Assembly (NCBI RefSeq): GCF_035046485.1
Contig: NC_085138.1
Location: 430,453,265-430,517,264 of the forward strand
DNA length: 64,000 nt
Source: Aedes albopictus
Lineage: Eukaryota; Arthropoda; Insecta; Diptera; Culicidae
Direction of reading: 5' to 3'
Part shown: positions 1 to 9,677 of the stretch, one piece after another
Layout: every line of letters begins with the position of its first letter
How positions within the stretch are numbered: position 1 is the first letter of the stretch
Made by a program: the position numbers and the translations under genes
Notes under the pieces: generated by a model
The model's database searches: none
What the model saw: only the letters and a program-made list of their open reading frames with translations
Told to the model about the DNA's origin: nothing

Positions 1-228
1 GGTGTAAGTGACAAAAAACACTTTCGAGTAAATGAGGTTTAAAGTTTTTGATAAATTTTTCATCCCATACAAAATGTATGGAGCTCCAAAATCAACCCAA
101 TTTTCTCTGATTTATTGTAATTTTTCCAATCATCGTAAAAACAATCTTAAAAAAGTTCCTGAAAGCTTAAAATCTGAAGAATTTTATGATATGCTCAACT
201 CAAAATCGACAAAATGGTCACTTACACC
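1..228. mobile_element. Foldback MITE, possibly cut by the window start
   Basis: The first bases, GGTGTAAGTGAC, recur inverted at 217-228 as GTCACTTACACC, giving a short terminal inverted repeat around about 200 bases of AT-rich sequence. No coding potential is visible. Whether position 1 is the true end cannot be told, so no target duplication can be scored. The DNA from 229 to 469 shows nothing recognisable beyond a loose inverted motif (TTGATCCCC and GGGGAGACTTGATCCCCC). Confidence 0.55.
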
Positions 229-471
229 CCTTTGATTCTGGGCCCCTCAATTGATCCCCATAGGTAATTCAAAGGGAAAATAGCTCCAGAAGCTTACTAT
301 TCATTTCTTTCCAAGTTTCCTTATATTTTTGATGAATATGGTGTATTTGAAATTGTAAGATTTCCTTAATTTGTTAAGAATATGCCGTATTTTGAAAATG
401 GGGAGACTTGATCCCCCTTTTTATGGTGTGTAATAAAATAACAATTATCTGACACGTTTTATCATTGAATA

Positions 472-1270
472 GGGGAGATCGGGGCATAATGGACACCCGG
501 GGCGAAATGGACACCCCTGTTTTTGTCGAAACGGTTGACTTTTAAAAAGTACCATTAATATTCCTAAAAAATAATTAAAATATCATTGAAATTGAAATAC
601 GTTTTTCATATGGTGAAATTCTTATAATTTACAAACAGCAGCAAATAAGGTATTATGAGTGTTTGAGTGTATCCACCTTAAATAAACAAGTGAATTGTTA
701 CCTTATCTACATGTATACGCAGATATATTAATGGATGAATTATTTTATTTATTATCAGAATTAACTAATAAATTGCAATTTTAATGTTGTAGTCGATTCG
801 GGGCGAAAATGAACACCGGCAATAACGAATGGATGTACGCACATTGCATACTGTTAAGCGTTTTAGAGAGCTTGGAAAAATCAATTCGATTATTTTAGCC
901 TACAATTTATTTTATTAATTTTGCTGTTATGTAAACTCATCTAAGATGGAGTATTATATCCGTCGTATCGATCTCTATATGCAAATTATTTAACTGGTCG
1001 ATTTAGTCAATGAATAAGCATAAAATATGCAGGGGTGTCCATTATGCCCCGGTGAGTGTCCAATTCGCCCTTTCTTAAGAGCCCTCAAAAACACACGCTT
1101 TACAAATCATTATTTCGTGACAATAAAGACATTCTACCTGCTGTAAATGATTAAAATACGTAGGAAACACGCTAAAGTTATAAGCCAACTGATAATATGT
1201 CAAGTTTTTCGCTGTTATCAGGCCTAACGTACTCATTTGCTTGGGGTGTCCATTATGCCCCTACATCCCC
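472..1270. mobile_element. 799-bp MITE with TA target duplication
   Basis: The ends match as inverted repeats: GGGGAGATCGGGGCATAATG at the left, and the complement of CATTATGCCCCTACATCCCC at the right. TA flanks both sides (470-471 and 1271-1272). The motif GGGGTGTCCATTATGCCCC recurs inside at about 1031 and, with a GGCGAAATGG variant, at about 500, so the subterminal regions are repeated. The interior is AT-rich and has no transposase reading frame. This is a non-autonomous DNA transposon, probably Tc1/mariner-like or otherwise TA-targeting. Confidence 0.8.
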
Positions 1271-1337
1271 TATCAGGTATCAGTAGGTCGGCTCTAGAGG
1301 CACGTTCTCCTCCATTTGGGAAATTTGTGCCATCCCC
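1271..1337. repeat. Dispersed repeat, copy 1
   Basis: About 65 bases starting near TATCAGGTATCAGTAGGTCG and ending near AAATTTGTGCCATC recur in the same orientation at 5,724-5,798 with a few substitutions. The surrounding sequence differs, so this is a dispersed repeat fragment. I do not recognise its parent element. Confidence 0.6.
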
Positions 1338-1428
1338 TATACTATGTACATCCCCTATACTATCATTCCAAGTAAATAGAGGCTTCCAAATAGATTTTTT
1401 TCCATGTGCAATGTATGTGTAATCTGAA

Positions 1429-1757
1429 GGGATCAAGTCTTCCCATGTCACTGCTGTATATTCTAAGTTGCATCAATTAAAATATTTATATAACAGCCTT
1501 ATTTGGATAAATACGTTTGATAGTATTTTATTTAGGGTATTGGTTCCCTTCTTAAGCATGTGGCTCCCATTTTCATCCTACGAAAAACAAAGGATTGAAG
1601 CGCTGTTTGTTTTGTTTCTTATTTATGTATTTTTTGTTAGAAGTGAGCACCCATGAAAACAAAAAGAACGGAATCAATCGGTGCCGTAATCGCTTGTTTT
1701 CGAATAGGATGAATATGGGAGCGTGAGATTAATGATGGAACACATACCCTATACTAT
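1429..1757 (+). repeat. Direct repeat, copy 1 of 2
   Basis: About 325 bases beginning GGGATCAAGTCTTCCCATGT are repeated in direct orientation at 2,633-2,960 with roughly 90 percent identity by eye. The two copies lie about 1.2 kb apart. The DNA between them (1,758-2,632) is AT-rich, carries short motifs found elsewhere in mosquito repeats (a GCCATCTTGG-type segment near 2,160) and ends in a local duplication of GTGGAACCTTTAATAGGGT (about 2,582-2,630). It could be an old transposon with long direct terminal repeats, but neither copy shows TG...CA ends, so this is not certain. Confidence 0.6.
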
Positions 1758-2632
1758 GTGCTGTGAAATTTTGACACGATTTGGTTTAATGTCCACAAAG
1801 TTATAGCGATTTTTTGGAATCGCTTAAAAGATTTCTGAAGGAGGGTAACTCTCGCTGAGACCGTCCCACTATTTACACCATGTCTTCAAAAATGTTTAAG
1901 GTGGCGATTTTCTGAAAGTCCCCCCCAAAAAAGTAAGAAAAATGCATTTGGTTTATCAATTTGATGGACCCCCCGTTAGTTAGAGCCACAACCATTTTTG
2001 CGGATCCCTCGATTTTGATCAATTGTTGGCTCATTCAAACCTTTATAACTCAAAAGTTTTTCCGAAAACCACCTCATAACAAAATATTGTTGAAAAGAGG
2101 AAAGATAGGGCTACTATTTACAGTTATAAAAAGTTGGGTCGGCCATATTGATTTTGGCCGCCATCTTGGATGTTCATACCAAAACTGTTTTTTCACCATG
2201 TTGGCAACCGCCGATTTTCAAAATTTTTGCGTCAATCGAAAGCGGGGACATTTTTGCACAACATATCAAAAATTTAGAGATATATCTTTTTCCAATCAAA
2301 AGTTATCTGCATGGATGGATGGATTGTGAAGTTTAGGAAACGCACAAAACGAGCAGACAAATTTGTAGAAAAATATTGTAAATGAACTGTTGGATTGTAA
2401 CTGTTACTATCTGAAATATAATTGACACGAATGCACCATTGTGGTGTAAAATGTCATTAATAAACCAAAAAAAAATAGCAAGATATATAAATACTGAAAA
2501 TAACAGAAAAGAAAAAAAATATTACAAAAAATAGTTTTTTGAAAGTTTTTATAAAAAAAAATCTTATTTTTAATTGCTCTGGTGGAACCTTTAATAGGGT
2601 ATTGGTATTGGTGGAACCTTTAATAGGGTATT

Positions 2633-2960
2633 GGGATCAAGTCTTCCCATGTCACTGCTGTATATTCTAAGTTGCATCAATTAAAATATTTATATAACAG
2701 CCTTATTTGGATAAATACGTTTGATAGTATTTTATTTAGGGTATTGATTCCCTTCTTAAGCATGTGGATCCTATTTTCATCCTACGAAGAAACAAAGAAT
2801 TGAAGCACTGTTTGTTTTGTTTCATATTTTTGTATTTTTTATTAGAAGTGAACACGCATGAAAACAAAAAAAAACGGAATCAATCGGTGTCGTAATAACT
2901 TGTTTTCGAATAGGATGAATTTGGGAGCGTGAGATTATTTATGGCACTCAGACCCTATTT
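2633..2960 (+). repeat. Direct repeat, copy 2 of 2
   Basis: Second copy of the repeat at 1,429-1,757. Its second half forms the left arm of the foldback at 2,738-3,206, whereas copy 1 lacks the inverted right arm. Copy 1 is therefore a half-element or copy 2 gained the arm later. Confidence 0.6.
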
Positions 2961-3206
2961 AAAGATTTTTTTTTAGAAAATTGTTTTACAAATATGCAGC
3001 AAATAGGGTACGAGTTAATCTCACGCTCCCATGTTCATCCTATTCGAAAACAAGTGATTACAGCACCAATTGACTCCGTTCTTTTTGGTTCCATGCGTGT
3101 TCACTTCTGATAAAAAATACAAAAATAAGAAACAAAACAAACAGCGTTTCAATCCTTTGTTTTTAGTAGTATAAAAATGGCAGTCACATGCTTAATAAGG
3201 GACCCT
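2738..3206. mobile_element. Foldback element with long inverted arms
   Basis: The left arm begins AGGGTATTGATTCCCTTCTT and runs to about 2,960. The right arm (about 3,002-3,206) is its inverted copy and ends CTTAATAAGGGACCCT. The loop is only about 40 bases. Paired landmarks include the GGAGCGTGAGATTA and TAATCTCACGCTCC segments. No open frame is present. This is a non-autonomous foldback or MITE. Confidence 0.7.
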
Positions 3207-3442
3207 TTGCATATCTTTAATTTTCGGGTTGCGCACCTAGAATTGACATGATTTTTCATCAAACATAGCTTTTTTTTGGGACAGCCCTGCAATCACTTTA
3301 TTTTACATTTTACATTGCCGTCCTGCCGATTAATACAGCAAAGTTAAGATTATCACATTTCCCATCACATTTCAATCATCATGAATCATAAAAGCAAAAA
3401 TTGATTTTTAAACATTTCTCGTACAACCTTCACCCTTGTGAC
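3207..3442. other. AT-rich intergenic DNA
   Basis: No feature recognised except the 8-bp CTTGTGAC (3,435-3,442), which is the left target duplication of the adjacent hAT-like element. Confidence 0.5.
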
Positions 3443-3980
3443 CAGGGGCGTACAATTTCGTTTCAATGATACACTTTCATGCAACATTTGAATGAGTCAC
3501 TTCAAGTGTTTCATACATTTTTCTAATGACTCGGTCGTTAAAATAAACTTTTCCACTCATCGTAGCACTCGGTAGTCTCCCACCCGGTCGCATTGCTTGT
3601 GCTTCACCCGTCAGAGCATTAGTGTCTCACTGCTGCGCGCTAGTCTCTCAATGGTTACGGGCGCCGGTTAATTGGATTTTAGTGGTCGAATTTGTTATCC
3701 TCTTTCATAAAACATAATTATCATTCTATTGGCGTGCACCACTATTTAAAAATGTGGTTTAAATAGTGTTTTTAGCATGTTGAAGTATTTCAATGACTCA
3801 TAAATGAAACGAAAATCCAAGTGTATCATCCCATGTTTCATACACACTTGTTTCTGTAGCAGCAACGAACGAGTGTGTAGCTGGGTGAGAGATGAAGCAT
3901 CACAGCAGTCCGTTCGCATGGGAAACGATTTGCTACAGTCGTCGTACGTCATGTTTTCCTTTCGAAATTGCACGACCCTG
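3443..3980. mobile_element. hAT-like MITE, 8-bp target duplication CTTGTGAC
   Basis: The termini are CAGGGGCGTACAATTTCG at the left and CGAAATTGCACGACCCTG at the right, an imperfect inverted repeat. The 8-bp CTTGTGAC flanks both sides (3,435-3,442 and 3,981-3,988) and fits the nTnnnnAn pattern typical of hAT transposon targets. The 538-bp interior contains further partly inverted segments and no transposase. A non-autonomous hAT element is the best reading. Confidence 0.82.
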
Positions 3981-3988
3981 CTTGTGAC

Positions 3989-5400
3989 CTTATCAACAGA
4001 TAAAATGCGACCAAATTTTCCCAAACCGCTCTCACATGCAACCCTGACCACCCCCGCCCTACTTCGATCCAACCCATCCCCCTCCTGGAGTATTTTCCGC
4101 CACCTCCTCAGGATTTTTCGGACGCGGGCTTTACGGTATACGCAATTTTCCCAGCATGTGCTCTCTACAACCAACTCTACTACGCTGCAGCAGAGCGGAG
4201 CCAAAACCCCGACCCAAAACGCGGTCCCCAAAATGGTGCGATGTGATGATGGCAAAGATGGTGGCGGAGGATCATCGCGCGGAGTTGGAGTCGTCGCCGT
4301 CGCCGTCCTCGTCGGTCCTCCGTCGACACTCGACGACGACGACGACGCGCACATAGAACAAAGCCTACGCTGCTATACCGAGCAGCACTGTGCTGTGACG
4401 ACGCTCGCTGGTGGAAAGAGAAAATGGTGGATGGAGTCGCAGCAGCGGAAGCAGATTCACTTTCACTTTTTTCCCGCAGGGCCGCCGGGGCGTGAGGCAC
4501 AAATTCAAAACAAAATCCCTTTCCTCTGGTGGCTGCCTACCCGTCGTGTTACGATGGAATCCTTTTTTTTTTTGCTACCCCTTTCGGTGTTTTGAGGAAG
4601 ATTCACTCGGGGGAGATGGATCACTTTTGGGTCTTACCCACTTACCGTTTCTTCTGCGAGGATTTGTGTAGTCCTGGATTTTTTTCCTTCAATATTCTGG
4701 AATGGAAACTGGGAGAAACGGGACACTCAGCACGGTTTCATCCTGTCAGGACGTCGTCACCACTCGGAATGAGGGACCTGGCGCGCACTTGACTCTACTA
4801 CTCCCGGGGAAGGAACCAACCAATACAGGAGACAATTAAATGTGTGTTTGAACGGGAAAAAAGCTGGATGGACTTTATTATTATCGATTAAAATAAAAAT
4901 ATATGTTTTATTTTTACGACTGTAGCACAGGACTGGAACTACTACACTACCACTCCTGCCTGTTTCCTCTTCTGCTCGGGCTTCGTCTGCTTCCACGCGT
5001 CCGACCGGCGCACAAGGATGGGAGACGCACCGCGCCGCAGCACATCCTGATGCCTACATGCCATAGTATTTACGGGTTTGGGAAGGTTGTATGTTTTGGT
5101 GGAGGGGGAGTTGTTGCCGCACAGCAGCGAGTGGAAAAGTGGAAAAGCCTCACCCCGCCTGCGCCACACCACAAAGACACACTTCGACAGACGAAACGAA
5201 ACGGAACGGGCACCGACGGACGGACGACCGATGACGACGACAACGACGATAACGGGGAATGGGTGTCGTGCGATGGTTGGGCGCGTGCTTATCGGTTGCT
5301 ATCGCCTAGGGTGGGCGCGCTTTCCGGACTGGTTGGTGAGGGAAATTTCTCATTGCGGTTTTTCTTTAGGGACTAGTAAACGTCCTTGAAAATTGGTGGG
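3989..5400. other. GC-rich low-repeat island, possible promoter or 5' exon
   Basis: This 1.4 kb is distinctly richer in G and C than its surroundings, holds (GAC)n and (CGTCGC)n triplet runs near 4,290-4,350, and shows none of the inverted or tandem structure of its neighbours. Frames of 60 to 263 codons are open on both strands, but they overlap one another, carry triplet-run low complexity and show no recognisable domain. I infer a possible non-coding first exon or promoter of a gene outside the window. A similar island is at 41,930-42,660. Neither has been assigned to a gene. Confidence 0.35.
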
Positions 5401-6213
5401 ATAAACATTGGAGTTAGGGATATTTCACATTTTTGTGGATGCATCTATATGCAAAGCGGTGCCTATACAAAGCGGTTTGTGTCATCTAGTTTAATTACAC
5501 AAGTTATTGGATTGGACGCACTTTTAACGTACATTCACAAAAACTTTCAAACGTAGAATAAGAATGTCTACCACAAGGTCATCTTTAAATTATTTTTTTC
5601 CAAATATTCTATGTTCTATGACAGCATCCATTTATTACGTATAGCTAAAATCGACATTTGTCGATCACCTCCCCTCTACGTAACGTTTTTTTTTTTGTAT
5701 GAAAACCCGATTTTTTATGGGCCGTATCAGGTATCAAGCATCAGTAGGTCGGCTCCAGAGGCACGATCTCCTCCATTTGAGAAATTTGTGCCATCGCCAT
5801 GAATACGAGCCTATTCATCATTTACCTGAGGGAGAAGGGAAGGAAAAAAGGATGGAACATGGAAAAGGACAGGTAAAAGAATAGGATTGTCATACACGAC
5901 ATTTGAGACACTTCAGAGAATACAAACAAGGCTGCCACAATGGCCGACTTGAGCCCCTACTCACGTTTTCAAGAGCACCAATCTTGAAAATTCGCAAACA
6001 AATGCTCTCGATTTGGAAAAGCTGCCTCTTTTTGCAAGTGAGCAAAGCCAGGATAAACAAGTGCGGCTTGGTTCGATGCTTCGTTGAAAAGGGCACAGTA
6101 ATAAAGTATAAAGCGTAAAGAGAGCCTATTGCTCTTTACCACAGCGGGTCAAGAACAACAGAACGTCTTGAAGATTCTGGTTTCTGAAGTCAGTTTCAAT
6201 TAATAAGTATACC
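5401..6213. other. Intergenic DNA with repeat fragments
   Basis: Near 5,665-5,720 a fragment with ACGTAACG, a T-run and GTATGAAAACC resembles the middle of the MITE at 56,060-56,220. At 5,724-5,798 lies copy 2 of the dispersed repeat seen at 1,271-1,337. The rest, including 5,880-6,120, shows no recognisable gene or repeat. Confidence 0.45.
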
Positions 6214-6220
6214 GAGTACG

Positions 6221-7083
6221 AAGGGCCCATATAGCCGAGGCGGTAAACGCACGGGTATTCAGCATGACCATGCTGAGGGTGACGGGTTCGATTCCCGGTC
6301 GGTCCAGGATCTTTTCGTAAAGGAAATTTCCTTGACTTCCTTGGGCATAGAGTATCTTCGTGCCTGCCACACGATATACAGTATCGGACAATAAAAATGC
6401 ACCAAAGCTGATTTTCCATACAAACTAGTCAACTTTGGATTGGCATATCTCAGTTATGTCTCAACCGATTGTTTCCTTTTTTATGTGACGAACTACAAAA
6501 CATTTCAATTTTCAAAAACTATTTAAAAAATTCAGTGATAACTATTGATACAAAAGTTACAGATAGGTTGAATTTTGACAATAAAAATGCACCAAGACAA
6601 AAAATTATGTAGCCAAAAATGCTGAAGTCAAATCACTATGGTGTCTTCGGCAAATATGTTTCTTGTGTGATGAACAATAAATTTGCTGAAGACATCATAG
6701 CTATCTGACTGCAGCATTTAAGGCTACACAATTTTTTGTCTTGGTGCATTTTTATTGTCAAAATTCAACCTATCTGTAACTTTTGTATGAATAGTTATCA
6801 TTGAACTTTTTCAATAGTTTTTGAAAATTGAAATGTTTTGTAGTTCGTCACAGAAAAATGAAAACAATCGGTTGAGACATAACTGAGATATGGCAATCCA
6901 AAGTTGACTAGTTTGTATGGGAAAACGGCTTCGATGCATTTTTATTGTCCGATACTGTACACATGCAAAATGGTCATTGGCAGAGGAAGCTCTCAGTTAA
7001 TAACTGTGGAAGTGCTTATAGAACACTAAGCTGAGAAGCAGGCTTTGTCCCAGTGAGGACGTTACGCCAAGAAGAGAGAGAGA
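6221..7083 (+). mobile_element. Feilai-type tRNA-derived SINE, split by a foldback
   Basis: The head (6,223-6,305) is tRNA-like, with an A box (TAGCCGAGGCGG) and an exact B box (GGTTCGATTCC). The body continues to 6,378 and resumes at 6,960 with the tail segment I recognise from the Aedes Feilai family (AGGAAGCTCTCAGTTAATAA, then CTGAGAAGCAGGCTTTGTCC), ending in (GA)n. The 7-bp GAGTACG flanks both ends (6,214-6,220 and 7,084-7,090) as a target duplication. The two halves are separated by the foldback at 6,379-6,957. The family name comes from memory of the sequence; the SINE structure itself is directly visible. Confidence 0.8.
6379..6957. mobile_element. 579-bp foldback MITE inserted in the SINE
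   Basis: The arms are nearly perfect inverted copies. The left starts CAGTATCGGACAATAAAAAT and the right ends ATTTTTATTGTCCGATACTG. TA flanks both sides (6,377-6,378 and 6,958-6,959). The minus-strand SINE at about 41,655-41,905 gives the uninterrupted sequence at the same place (ACGATATACGAATGC read on the SINE strand), so the empty site is present in this window. There is no coding capacity. TA target and CAGT ends suggest the Tc1/mariner superfamily. Confidence 0.9.
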
Positions 7084-7090
7084 GAGTACG

Positions 7091-7724
7091 CAGAAAGGCA
7101 GTTGCGCAAAAACTGGATAGTTAAATCAGATCGGATCATCTGTTTTTCAATGCTTTCGAGAAAATGTCCTGCAAGCACTTGAAATTCGAAATCTCTGGCA
7201 TTATTTTCAGAAATACTATTATTCCTTTATGTAATGACACATCTGCATCAAAACAACGTCGAAAAGTTTAGGTTTAAAGAATTCCTCGGCCTATCTTGAC
7301 CTGCCCAAAAAATCGCGTAGTCCACTCAGACTGAACGCCGACCATATCAAATGATACGAAGTTCCATAATCGGATTCACAGCTATTACAGGCAAATGAAT
7401 CAGCTTGCTAAATATTCGCCATGTGATAGCTGAGTCGGCAGTGGCCAGTAAATGCTTTAACCAGTATGCTGCAATTCTGTTTAGACAGGTTAGTTAGACA
7501 CTTCGTCACCCCTATAGATGGCTCAGTACAGTACAATTTTGTTTCACGACATGACTCCAAACTATTCCAGTATTGTTTGTGCTGAGTGGTATCTGAAGTT
7601 TTCCCAACCCTTCGATACCGGAATAGTTGGCTCAGGATCAATTAAAGTCATGTGATGCTCCTGTGTGAGCCTACTCATGAGCCATTTCATTTCCAGCGAT
7701 AGGAGAATGAACAGGTACCCATAC
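7091..7724 (-). pseudogene. Old LINE, RNase H C-terminal part and 3' end
   Basis: Read on the minus strand this continues the RNase H domain that begins at about 10,950. A WVPVHSPIAGNE segment lies close to the junction at 7,724 and matches the H-x-x-x-x-GNE motif of retroelement RNase H. It is followed by an SLESCRE-like segment, an LTGH-type motif (FTGHCRLSYH) and a CNSCESDYGTSYH zinc-finger-like end. Frameshifts and stops break it. It belongs to an RNase H-bearing non-LTR retrotransposon (I/Loa/Outcast-like grouping, exact clade not settled). The younger LINE at 7,739-9,469 separates it from its upstream part at 9,483-9,669. Confidence 0.75.
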
Positions 7725-7739
7725 AAGGTGAACAGCGTA

Positions 7740-9153
7740 GTTTTAGCTGGTGTAATTCCACTCAAAATTCGTTTTCATGAAATTAATTGTAAGTTTTTAT
7801 TACAATGTTTTGCGAACAATCATCAAATTATTGAAATACTGAAATCCATATTTCAAATTAATTCCTCTAGTAGAATTTTAGGCTCATTTATTTATTGTTC
7901 TGCTGAAAATATTTTACCAGATTCCTCACCTGGATTTTATGATTTCAATATGCAGGCTCACTCTTTTCGTCCATGTATTGATTTTTCATTGTATGAAGAA
8001 TTAAAACTTATTCCTTTTTACTCACGCATTCATTTTGCCCACTTGTTATTTGATCGTAAATTTACTGGAGTTGATCTTGAACAAATTTATTTTACTGATG
8101 GCTCTTTGATTGGAGAGGTAGCAGGTTTTGGTGTGTTTAATCATTTTCAAACACATTTTTTCAAATTGGATAATCCTTGTTCTATTTATGTAGCTGAGTT
8201 GACAGCTCTTTATTTTCCTTGTACTTTGATTCAAACTTGTGCGCCAAATACCGTGGATACACAGTTATGGATCACACACGGTTACGGATCAATTCGATGT
8301 TTACGGTCGTATGTTGCAGCTTAGCATGGCATGGCGTTGCATAGTATAGTGTTTATGCTATGAAGACTATGCTATGTTATGTCATGTTGTGCAGTGAGGC
8401 GGCATTTGACCGTAAACATCGAATTGATCCGTAACCGTGTGTGATCCATAACTGTGTATCCACGGTATTTATATGATTTGTTCTGATAGCTTTAGTTCGC
8501 TATTGGCTTTGAATTCTATTAACTTTAATTTAAAAACTCATCGCTTAATATTTACTATTAAAGAAATATTGTTGAATTTATATTCTCAAGGATACATCAT
8601 AAAATTTGTATGGGTTCCAGCTCATTCTAAGATTTATGGCAATGAACAAGCCGATTATTTGGCAAAATTGGGCGTTTTACGTGGAATAACCTACAATCGT
8701 GTAATTTTACCTTTTGAGCATTTTCCTAAACTAAAGAAAACATCTATGATTGAGTGGCAAAATTCTTGGAATTTAAGTGATCAAGGACGATATTGTTATT
8801 CTATTTGTCCAAGGGTTAAAAAAATTCCTTGGTTCAAACATCTACCTGTTGGGCGTAATTTTATTTGTTGTTTTTCTAGACTCATTTCCAATCATTACAT
8901 TTGTAATTGTTATTTGTACAGCATCAATATCAATGACTCTAATCTTTGCTATTGTGGCGTATCATATGAGGACATAGACCACATTGTTTTGAATTGTTCA
9001 AGGTTCAATTTACCAAGGCATATATTTTTTGATCGAATATCCAATTTGGGTTCAACTATCCCTATATCTATTCGTGATGTTTTAGCTCAGAAAAATGTTC
9101 CAATTTTGAAACTCATTTATAAATACTTAATGGATATTTCTTATTCGGTTTGA
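7740..9153 (+). pseudogene. LINE polyprotein C-terminus with RNase H, MITE-interrupted
   Basis: The first part (open through 8,250) contains a reverse-transcriptase thumb-like segment (GVIPLKIRFHEI) and the start of RNase H: FTDGS (first Asp) and AELTAL (Glu). The second part (from 8,468) supplies the next Asp (ICSDS), the WVPAHSKIYGNEQAD motif and a C-terminal C-x-C...H...C knuckle (CYCGVSYEDIDH, then C). Deleting 8,251-8,467 (the MITE and one TA) joins the halves in frame with no stop, so the frame was intact when the MITE arrived. RNase H of this kind removes template RNA during LINE replication and is typical of the I superclade. The copy is 5'-truncated and not autonomous. Confidence 0.85.
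8251..8465. mobile_element. 215-bp palindromic MITE in the LINE RNase H
   Basis: Terminal inverted repeats of about 60 bases, CCGTGGATACACAGTTATGG at the left and its complement at the right, flank a roughly 95-base centre rich in GCATGG/CTATG motifs. TA is duplicated (8,249-8,250 and 8,466-8,467). The arms are almost identical, suggesting a fairly recent insertion. Confidence 0.92.
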
Positions 9154-9482
9154 AACTTTCTGTTGTTTTTTTTTTCTTGCCTTTTCATTTTCAGATACCT
9201 TGTTTTTTGAATGTTTTCCTTTGCGCGCACTGATGCTTCAAGCTTCGCCTTCGGTTACGTGATGCCATATGGATTCCCTGAATGATCTCGGCTCCGACAT
9301 GGAATTCCTCCGGATGAGCCTAATTTTAATATTTAGTATTATAACGATAATTTGAAAAGATATAGAGGTTTTGCGCCCTTTTGAGGAAGAATTCAAATGG
9401 AAATCACTCAAGGGGGCTTTTCCCTCTTCCAAAATTTACAATTAAAAATAAATAAATAAATAAATAAATAAGGTGAACAGCG

Positions 9483-9669
9483 TTTGCTGAATTCAGCTCC
9501 TCGATTTGAGCTCTACAAGCGACCTAGAGTTGGATAAAACAAGTGATTTAATAACAGCCTGGTTATCTGAAAAAAGTATATTACTTTGCCCATTACGTGT
9601 TGCTGAAGTGCTGATTGCACTCCGCACACAAGAGCAAAGATTTCGGCCTGAAAAACAGTACAGTAGTGT
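9483..9669 (-). pseudogene. Old LINE, middle of RNase H domain
   Basis: On the minus strand this reads a CTVFQAEIFAL segment (the conserved Glu region of retroelement RNase H), then a decayed SDNQAVIKSL-like segment (third acidic residue) and AVHL, which runs straight into WVPVHS at 7,724 once the younger LINE is removed. Its upstream side is interrupted by the hAT-like element at 9,678-10,851. Stops and frameshifts are present. Confidence 0.75.
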
Positions 9670-9677
9670 CTACCAAG

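Larger units (their letters stand above)
7739..9469 (+). mobile_element. 5'-truncated LINE with 13-14 bp target duplication
   Basis: The insertion is bounded by AAGGTGAACAGCGT at 7,725-7,738 and 9,470-9,483, and its 3' end is a (TAAA)n tail, the signature of target-primed reverse transcription. It is 5'-truncated, keeping only the end of the reverse transcriptase, the RNase H domain, a C-terminal zinc knuckle and about 300 bases of 3' untranslated sequence. It landed antisense inside the RNase H region of an older LINE. A 215-bp MITE (8,251-8,465) later inserted into it. Confidence 0.9.

Noticed and set aside
1429..2960. An LTR retrotransposon formed by the two direct repeats
   Set aside because: The repeats lack TG...CA ends, a primer-binding site or any coding remnant between them, so a tandem or MITE-related origin is as likely.
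3804..4595. A 263-codon frame on the plus strand, with 202 codons antisense (3,746-4,354)
   Set aside because: The frames begin inside the hAT-like MITE, overlap antisense, and their low-complexity parts come from triplet runs. No domain could be recognised.
6223..6305. A possible third tRNA gene
   Set aside because: A and B boxes are present but the sequence continues as a SINE body and tail with flanking duplications. It is the tRNA-like head of the SINE.
7562..7765. A minus-strand frame crossing 7,724-7,739
   Set aside because: It crosses the junction between the older LINE and the younger LINE insertion; the apparent continuity is accidental.
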